Source of the DNA: DAOUAJ01 sp034433615
GTDB lineage: Bacteria > Chloroflexota > Anaerolineae > DUEN01
Direction: 5' to 3'
NCBI GenBank assembly: GCA_034433615.1
Contig: DAOUAJ010000317.1
Coordinates: 1 to 9,970, forward strand
Length of the DNA: 9,970 nt
Part shown: in pieces, positions 4,982 through 9,970 of the stretch
Position numbering within the stretch: position 1 is the first letter of the stretch
How the letters are laid out: the number at the start of each line of letters is the position of its first letter
Position numbers and translations under genes: made by a program
Notes under the pieces: model-generated
The model's database searches: none
What the model saw: the letters and a program-made list of their open reading frames with translations, nothing else
What the model was told of the DNA's origin: nothing

Positions 4982-6228
4982 ACGAAGCAACATACTTTGA
5001 GCAAGTCGCCGCCACCCGCGACGAGCGCATGCGCTGGTGGCGAGAGGCGCGCTTCGGCATGTTCGTCCACTGGGGGCTGTACTCCCAGTTGGGCCGCCAC
5101 GAGTGGGTGATGAACCGTGAGCGCATCCCCGTGGCCGAGTACGAGAAGCTGGCCGACACCTGGCATCCCAAAGAGCGCCCGGCGCGGGAGTGGGCCAGAT
5201 TGGCCAAACAGGCCGGCATGAAGTACATGGTCATGACCACCAAGCATCATGAGGGCTTCTGCCTCTGGGACACTCAACAGACGGATTACAATGCCGTCAA
5301 GCACGGCCCCAGGCGTGACTTGGTGCGGGAGTACGTGGAGGCCTGCCGCGAGTTCGGGCTGAAGATCGGCTTCTACTACTCGCTCATGGACTGGCATCAC
5401 CCCGACGGCGCCCTATGCGCTAAAGATGAGCAGGCACGCCGCCGCTTCCTCGACTTCACGCAGGGGTGCGTGCGCGAGCTGTGCACCAACTATGGCAAGA
5501 TTGACGTGCTCTGGTATGACGTCGCCTGGCCGCTCCGGTCGCCCGAGCTGTGGGAGAGCGTCAAGATGAACACGATGGTGCGGGAATTACAGCCCCACAT
5601 CATCATCAACAACCGCTCTCAGCTCGACGAGGATTTCGGCACGCCGGAGGAGCACGTGACCGCCGAGAAGGCGGGTCGGGACTGGGAAGCCTGCATGACC
5701 TTCAACGGTTCCTGGGGCTACATGCCCTGCGCCATTGACTGGCGCTCCGTGCGTGAGGTCATCTCGATGCTACGTACTGCGGCGGGCGGCCAGGGCAACC
5801 TGCTGCTCAACATCGGCCCCAAGCCGGACGGCTCTGTGCCCGAGGAAGCGATCGAGCGGCTGATCCCGGTCGGGCAGTGGATCGAGAAGAACGGCGAGGC
5901 GCTATACGGTCAGGTCGAACGGGTAGATGGGCGAATGGAATGGATGCCGACCGGGGCCTGGACCATCAAGGGGAACACAGCTTACTACTGGTGCAATCGG
6001 TGGCCGGGCAGGGAGCTGGCCATCGGCGGCTTGCAGATGAAGGTGAACAGGGCGTCGCTGCTGGCGACTGGCGAGCCGATCACGTTTGAACAGACGGAGA
6101 ACCGGCTGATCCTGAAGGGGCTGCCCGATGCCAACCCCGATAAGATCGCCGGCGTGTCGGTGATCAAGCTGGAGTGCGCCTCGGCGCCGCGCCAGGTCTT
6201 GGGCGCCGGCTACGTAATTCTGGATTGA
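4978..6228 (+). CDS. alpha-L-fucosidase, glycoside hydrolase family 29
   Basis: The 416-residue protein belongs to GH29, retaining enzymes that release alpha-linked L-fucose. Family marks include RFGMFVHWGLYS (25-36), TTKHHEGFCLWD (87-98) with the substrate-binding His pair, GFYYSLMDWHHPD (131-143), and KIDVLWYDVAWP (174-185), where Asp181 is the expected nucleophile. The acid/base is probably Glu224 or Glu225 in GTPEEHV, or another Glu nearby; this position varies across the family. The WEACMTFNGSWGY (236-248) and GNLLLNIGPKPDGSVPEE (273-290) segments are also diagnostic, and a short C-terminal beta domain follows. No signal peptide is visible, so it acts in the cytoplasm on imported glycosides. 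ATG 4978 is set by AGGAG (4965-4969, 8-nt spacing) and overlaps the small gene's stop. It is at the short end for the family, but all catalytic-domain motifs are present. Confidence 0.95.
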   Translation: MNEATYFEQVAATRDERMRWWREARFGMFVHWGLYSQLGRHEWVMNRERIPVAEYEKLADTWHPKERPAREWARLAKQAGMKYMVMTTKHHEGFCLWDTQQTDYNAVKHGPRRDLVREYVEACREFGLKIGFYYSLMDWHHPDGALCAKDEQARRRFLDFTQGCVRELCTNYGKIDVLWYDVAWPLRSPELWESVKMNTMVRELQPHIIINNRSQLDEDFGTPEEHVTAEKAGRDWEACMTFNGSWGYMPCAIDWRSVREVISMLRTAAGGQGNLLLNIGPKPDGSVPEEAIERLIPVGQWIEKNGEALYGQVERVDGRMEWMPTGAWTIKGNTAYYWCNRWPGRELAIGGLQMKVNRASLLATGEPITFEQTENRLILKGLPDANPDKIAGVSVIKLECASAPRQVLGAGYVILD

Positions 6229-6244
6229 ATGAAGCGAGGCAGTG

Positions 6245-7276
6245 ATGAGCTATGAACGCGGCTGGCAGGCGATCCATCTGGAGATGCCCGACCGCATCCC
6301 CCATACCGAATACCTGACTCACCGCCCGTTCATCCTGAAGGTGACAGGCTACGACCCGGAGGACGAGTCACAGAAAGAGCAAGCCAGCGCAGCCCTGGCG
6401 AAGGCCCTGGACTACGACTTCATCTGGTCCACTTACAGCCGCGAGTGGGGGCTGCCTGAAACCGATATGGGCCGGGCCAAATATTACGAGACAGAGATCC
6501 CCTGGGAGTCTTCCTACCCGTTCAAAAGCGTGGAGGAGGTGCTTGCTTTCAACCCGCTAGACGTGGCAGACCTCCCCAGCATGGACGAGCTCACCGCCGA
6601 CGTGCATCGGTACTACGAGAAGGGCCTGGCCCTCTACCCCGAGGCGGTGTTCCCCGGTGGCTTTTACAACTCCGTCTTCACCTGGAGCATCAAGACCTTC
6701 GGCTGGGAGCTGTTCATGATGGCTGCTAAAGCCGACCCCAAACGCTTTGAAGAGATCCTGGACCAGTTCACCGAGATCAGCCGCATGGTCGTCGAGGCAC
6801 ACATCCGGGCCAAGATCCCTATCTTCCTCTGCCACGACGACATCGTCTGGGCCGCCGGGCCGGTTTTCTCCCCGGCCTGGATGCGGCAATACGTCTTCCC
6901 CCGGCTCCGACGGCTGTGGGAGCCTCTGCGCGAAGCGGGGATCAAGGTCCTCTTCTGCTCCGACGGCAACTTCAACGAGTTCGTGGACGACCTGGCACAG
7001 GCCGGAGCGGAGGGGTTCATCTTCGAGCCGCTGACCGACCTCCGGTACATCGTGGAGCGTTACGGGCAGACCCATGTCATCATCGGTAACGTGGACTCGC
7101 GCATCCTTCAATGCGGGACGCCGGAACAGATCCGGGCCGAAGTGAAGCGGTGCGCTGATTTGGGACGTGACTGTCCGGGCTACTTTTTCGCCGTCGGCAA
7201 CCACATCCCCTACACCGTGCCCATCCCCAGCATCGAGTGCTACCTGGAGGCGATTGAGGAGTACGGGAGGCGGTGA
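6245..7276 (+). CDS. URO-D/cobalamin methyltransferase-superfamily protein
   Basis: The 343-residue product belongs to the uroporphyrinogen decarboxylase superfamily, which also contains MtaA/CmuA-type methyltransferases acting on corrinoid proteins. Recognisable parts are the N-terminal PDRIPHTEYL (15-24), FLCHDDIVWAAGPVFSPAWMRQYVFPRL (194-221), the strand VLFCSDGNFNEFVDDLAQAG (235-254), GFIFEPLTDL (257-266), GNVDSRIL (281-288) with the following CGTPEQIRAEVKRC, and the C-terminal GYFFAVGNHIPYTVPIPSIE (312-331). The zinc-type HxCG motif of MtaA appears as FCSDG (237-241), so classical zinc-thiolate chemistry is not assured. This clade often sits in sugar-utilisation operons, not haem loci. 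A demethylase or decarboxylase role on an imported sugar derivative is an inference. I took ATG 6245, with GAGG (6236-6239) 5 nt upstream, over the in-frame GTG at 6242. It follows the fucosidase by 16 bp. Confidence 0.85.
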   Translation: MSYERGWQAIHLEMPDRIPHTEYLTHRPFILKVTGYDPEDESQKEQASAALAKALDYDFIWSTYSREWGLPETDMGRAKYYETEIPWESSYPFKSVEEVLAFNPLDVADLPSMDELTADVHRYYEKGLALYPEAVFPGGFYNSVFTWSIKTFGWELFMMAAKADPKRFEEILDQFTEISRMVVEAHIRAKIPIFLCHDDIVWAAGPVFSPAWMRQYVFPRLRRLWEPLREAGIKVLFCSDGNFNEFVDDLAQAGAEGFIFEPLTDLRYIVERYGQTHVIIGNVDSRILQCGTPEQIRAEVKRCADLGRDCPGYFFAVGNHIPYTVPIPSIECYLEAIEEYGRR

Positions 7277-7313
7277 GGCGTGATACGATCGTCTTCCAGG
7301 AGGCATCGCCATC

Positions 7314-9257
7314 ATGACGATTTCCCACGTGCGTTGGATTCGCTTGCGATCACCAGAGGCAGACCGCGTGCTCGCCTACGCCGGGCGTGAGCTGGCCCGC
7401 TATGTGCGCAAACTGACCGGAGAACGGTGGAGCGTTCGGGGCGTGGACGAGATGGAAGCGGCGGCCGACACAGTTTGGCTGGGCCTCTGCGATCAATTGC
7501 CCGCGCCGCCGAGTGGAGCCCTGTCGCTCGCACCCTGGGACGATGGGTATGCCATCTGGACATCGGATGGCGGCCTGTTCATCGCCGGGCGTAATGCCCG
7601 CAGCGTCCTCTTCGGCGTCTACGCGTTCCTGGAGAGGCAAGGTATACGATTCGTTCGCCCGGGGCGCGACGGCGAGCTGACCCCCCAGGCCGAGGCCATT
7701 GTGTTACCCGACATGCCCATCATCGAAGAACCGCGCTACCGCCACCGCGGCGTGTGCATCGAGGGCGCGACCTCGCTCGAACACGCGCTGGGCATGGTGG
7801 ACTGGTGCGCCAAGAAACGGATGAACACCGTCTTCCTCCAGTTCCTTACCAGCCGTTATTTTTATAACAACTGGTACGAGCGGACTTACAACCCAAAGTA
7901 CGCCGATCACATCCTCACTGACGAAGAGGCGTTAGCCCTCGACGATCAGGTCATCGCGGCGATGAAGCAGCGCGGGCTGGTCTTCCATCGCGTGGGGCAC
8001 GGCTGGACGGGCGCCACGGTCGGGATGCCGCGCTCGGGCTGGGTCAAGGCCGATTCGCCGGTCGAGCCGGAGTACGTGCGCTGGCTGGCCCAGGTGAACG
8101 GCGAACGTAAACTGTACCAGGACATCCCGATCAACACGGAGCTATGCTATAGCTTTCAGCCGACTTTCAACGCCTTCGTCGAGACTGTCGTCCGCTACTG
8201 TGAGGCGCACCCCGAGCTGGACGTGGTGCACGTCTGGCTCTCCGATGCCACCAACAACAAGTGTGAGTGCGACGAATGCCGTAAGCTGTCCATCTCGGAC
8301 TGGTATGCCCGCATCATCAACGCGCTCTCAGAGGCACTGCACCGCCGCGTGCCGGGGATGCGCTTTGTCTTTCTCTGCTACATCGAGTTGCTGTGGCCGC
8401 CCGAGCAGGTCCAGATTGACGAGCGCTACGGCAACGCCATCCTGATGTTCGCACCCATCGCCCGCTGCTATGGCCACTCGTTGACCGACCCGGCGTGCGA
8501 TGACGGCCAGGTATGGCCCCGCCCGCCGCTCAACCAGTTCGCCGTCTCCCGAGAGAACGCCTTCTATGTCAAGACGCTGGCCGACTGGCGAAAGGTCTTC
8601 CAGGGCGACAGCTTTGACTTCGACTACCATCTGATGTGGGCTAACTGGCGGCAGTTGACCGATACGGGGGTCGCCCGCATCTATCACGAGGATTTGCAGC
8701 ATCTGAAGCTCATCGGCCTTAACGGCCTCATCAGTTGCCAATCCTTCCGTGCCTTCTATCCGTCGGGGCTGGCGATGACCGTGCTGGCCGAGTCGCTGTG
8801 GAACCCGGATGTGCCCTGGGCGGAGATACGTCGAAGATATCTGGAGGCAGCCTTCGGGGAAGATGCTGTTTTCGCCGATGACTATCTGGCCAGGGTGGAG
8901 GAATTTCTGGACACGGGAGATGCCCATCGGCGCATGCCTCCGCTCTCCAATGCCGACGCAAGGAAACTGGAGGTGTTCGCGGCCTTTCTTGATAGTGCCC
9001 TGGCCGAGCTGGCCGCGCGGGAAGAGTCCGCATCCGACAGGGTGCGCGGCCGATCGCTCGCCCTGCTATCCCATCATGCCCGGCTGTTACAGTTCATCGT
9101 TCAGGCATACCAGGCTCAGTTAGCGGGCAAATCCAAGGCGGCCAACAGAGCATTAGATCGCGCGGCGGACTTCCTGCGACGGACGGAGCCTCGCTACAGC
9201 ATGTACATAGATACTTCCCTGGCGTTGCGGTTCTCAGTGGAGGCGCACCGGAGTTGA
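7314..9257 (+). CDS. DUF4838-type protein with glycosidase-like N-terminal domain
   Basis: The 647-residue product has two parts. Residues about 1-135 resemble the small alpha/beta domain found before GH20 and GH67 catalytic barrels, with GYAIWTSDGGLFIAGRNARS (78-97) and LFGVYAFLERQGIRFVRPG (99-117). From about 140 a DUF4838-like barrel follows, with YRHRGVCIEG (142-151), a WCAKKRMNTVFLQF strand (164-177), and VWLSDATNNKCECDECRK (307-324), whose Cys317, Cys319 and Cys322 form the cluster typical of DUF4838. The C-terminal part (about 500-647) is helical. The DUF4838 domain has no settled function; it is often found beside glycan-degrading genes, and a glycosidase or sugar-binding role is likely but unproven. 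There is no signal peptide, so it is cytoplasmic here. ATG 7314 has AGGAGG at 7298-7303 (10-nt spacing). It follows the URO-D gene by 37 bp. Confidence 0.8.
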   Translation: MTISHVRWIRLRSPEADRVLAYAGRELARYVRKLTGERWSVRGVDEMEAAADTVWLGLCDQLPAPPSGALSLAPWDDGYAIWTSDGGLFIAGRNARSVLFGVYAFLERQGIRFVRPGRDGELTPQAEAIVLPDMPIIEEPRYRHRGVCIEGATSLEHALGMVDWCAKKRMNTVFLQFLTSRYFYNNWYERTYNPKYADHILTDEEALALDDQVIAAMKQRGLVFHRVGHGWTGATVGMPRSGWVKADSPVEPEYVRWLAQVNGERKLYQDIPINTELCYSFQPTFNAFVETVVRYCEAHPELDVVHVWLSDATNNKCECDECRKLSISDWYARIINALSEALHRRVPGMRFVFLCYIELLWPPEQVQIDERYGNAILMFAPIARCYGHSLTDPACDDGQVWPRPPLNQFAVSRENAFYVKTLADWRKVFQGDSFDFDYHLMWANWRQLTDTGVARIYHEDLQHLKLIGLNGLISCQSFRAFYPSGLAMTVLAESLWNPDVPWAEIRRRYLEAAFGEDAVFADDYLARVEEFLDTGDAHRRMPPLSNADARKLEVFAAFLDSALAELAAREESASDRVRGRSLALLSHHARLLQFIVQAYQAQLAGKSKAANRALDRAADFLRRTEPRYSMYIDTSLALRFSVEAHRS

Positions 9258-9352
9258 GAGGCAGGTACGATTTCGCCCACATGCTGGGCGCCTATTTTCC
9301 CCAGGTGCCCGTGCTGTTTCACGAGATGGAGCGTCCCTGGCACGGCCTCTAA
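9254..9352 (+). pseudogene. possible C-terminal remnant of a lost gene
   Basis: After the DUF4838 stop, a frame reads RGRYDFAHMLGAYFPQVPV and then LFHEMERPWHGL before TAA at 9350-9352. The amino-acid composition (Tyr, Phe, Trp, His, Pro) and the short, start-less, ribosome-site-less frame suggest the tail of a formerly longer protein rather than random intergenic DNA. It opens upstream inside the 3' end of the DUF4838 gene in another frame. A TTG at 9254 overlapping that gene's TGA is a conceivable start but lacks a ribosome binding site. I cannot name the parent family. Random noncoding sequence remains possible. Confidence 0.35.
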
Positions 9353-9398
9353 AGCAATCTCTTCTGTGAAGTGCTGATCCCTTGAGTAGCTTCCTTAC

Positions 9399-9970
9399 AT
9401 GCCTACGATACGCGATGTAGCAGAACGAGCGAACGTCTCTCCCATCACCGTCTCACGGGTGATTAACAACTCCGGCTACGTCGGCCAGGAGACGCGCGCC
9501 CGCGTCGAGGCTGCCATCGCCGAACTCCAGTATGTGCCCAATTCGCTGGCCCGCAGCCTGCGCTTCAAGCGCACCCACACGCTGGCGCTGGTGCTGACCG
9601 ACATCACCAACCCGTTCTGGACCACGGTCGCCCGCGGCGTGGAAGACGCGGCCAGCCAGCGTGGCTTCAACGTCATCCTATGCAACACGGACGAGAACGA
9701 GGCCAAACAGTCAGAATACCTCCACGTGCTCTTGCAGAAGCAGGTGGACGGCTTTCTGCTGGTGCCGGCCCGCAGCACGCCGGATCCGATCGCCCTGATC
9801 CAGAGCCAGAGGGTGCCCACGGTGGTGCTGGATCGGCAGGTGCCCGGCGCCAAGGTGGACGTGGTGCGGGGGGATTCAGAGGGGGGAGCGTATCAACTGG
9901 TGCGGCTGCTCCTGTCGTTGGGTCACCGTCGCATCGCGATGCTCTCCGGCCCGGTGAGCATCTCCACGGC
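9399..9970 (+). CDS. LacI-family transcriptional regulator (3' end beyond the window)
   Basis: The 190 complete codons in view give the N terminus of a LacI/GalR-type repressor and run off the window. The DNA-binding domain is canonical: TIRDVAERANVSPITVSRVI (residues 3-22) is the helix-turn-helix, followed by the hinge VPNSLARSLR and then THTLALVLTDITNPFW, which opens the periplasmic-binding-protein-like ligand domain. Later family marks are ARGVEDAASQRGFNVILCNTDENEAKQ, the VDGFLLVPA strand, and LGHRRIAMLSGP near the window end. It is cytoplasmic and should release DNA when it binds the imported sugar or a derivative. The ATG at 9399 matches the usual LacI N terminus; upstream bases lack a clear AGGAGG, so expression is probably low. 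It is the last gene in view, after the glycan genes, and the palindrome at 1061-1078 is its best candidate target. Confidence 0.93.
   Translation, partial: MPTIRDVAERANVSPITVSRVINNSGYVGQETRARVEAAIAELQYVPNSLARSLRFKRTHTLALVLTDITNPFWTTVARGVEDAASQRGFNVILCNTDENEAKQSEYLHVLLQKQVDGFLLVPARSTPDPIALIQSQRVPTVVLDRQVPGAKVDVVRGDSEGGAYQLVRLLLSLGHRRIAMLSGPVSIST

Noticed and set aside
6557..7315. 252-codon minus-strand frame opposite the URO-D gene
   Set aside because: It is an antisense shadow of a GC-rich gene with clear family motifs on the plus strand; its product is low-complexity Val/Asp/Glu-rich and has no ribosome site.
8328..8927. 199-codon minus-strand frame opposite the DUF4838 gene
   Set aside because: It lies wholly antisense to a well-supported gene and shows no recognisable domain.
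1..9970. CRISPR array, tRNA or rRNA genes, transposase or phage genes
   Set aside because: No regularly spaced direct repeats, no cloverleaf or rRNA-like segment, and no mobile-element protein were seen on either strand; only the short palindromic repeats hint at mobility.

Overview
The window reads as chromosomal DNA from a GC-rich bacterium, most likely a Chloroflexota (Anaerolineae-like) carbohydrate scavenger. That guess rests on the gene set (a twin-arginine lipoprotein sugar-binding protein, two permeases, an intracellular fucosidase, a URO-D-family protein and a LacI regulator), consensus sigma-70-type promoters and AGGAGG-type ribosome binding sites. It is an inference from style, since no marker gene is present.

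Left part, positions 1-1009, minus strand. A 127-residue protein of unknown family (216-599) is followed after 32 bp by the start of an exported protein (1-183) that runs off the window. An AT-rich promoter region at 717-755 can drive both. A weak 85-codon frame (752-1009) lies behind that promoter.

Centre, positions 1019-4844, plus strand. A perfect consensus promoter (TTGACA, 17 bp, TATAAT at 1019-1047) is followed by an imperfect palindrome at 1061-1078, placed where a LacI-type repressor would sit, and by a structured leader of about 227 nt. Next come the genes of a sugar ABC importer: binding lipoprotein (1282-2643), first permease (2987-3922) and second permease (3924-4844). No ATPase is encoded here. 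The 343-bp gap between binding protein and permease holds two large palindromic elements (2660-2745 and 2826-2916), which probably act as repeat-type hairpins tuning the binding-protein to permease ratio.

Right part, positions 4844-9970, plus strand. A 45-codon gene (4844-4981) overlaps both neighbours and couples the transporter to a GH29 alpha-L-fucosidase (4978-6228). A URO-D/methyltransferase-superfamily protein (6245-7276), a 647-residue DUF4838-type protein with a glycosidase-like N-terminal domain (7314-9257) and a LacI-family regulator (9399 to the window end) follow. A short frame at 9254-9352 looks like the tail of a lost gene.

Taken together, this looks like a substrate-specific import and cytoplasmic processing locus for fucose-containing glycosides, with its own repressor. 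The presence of a URO-D-family protein raises the untested idea that the substrate is O-methylated. No fucose isomerase, kinase or aldolase is in view, so downstream catabolism must be encoded elsewhere.
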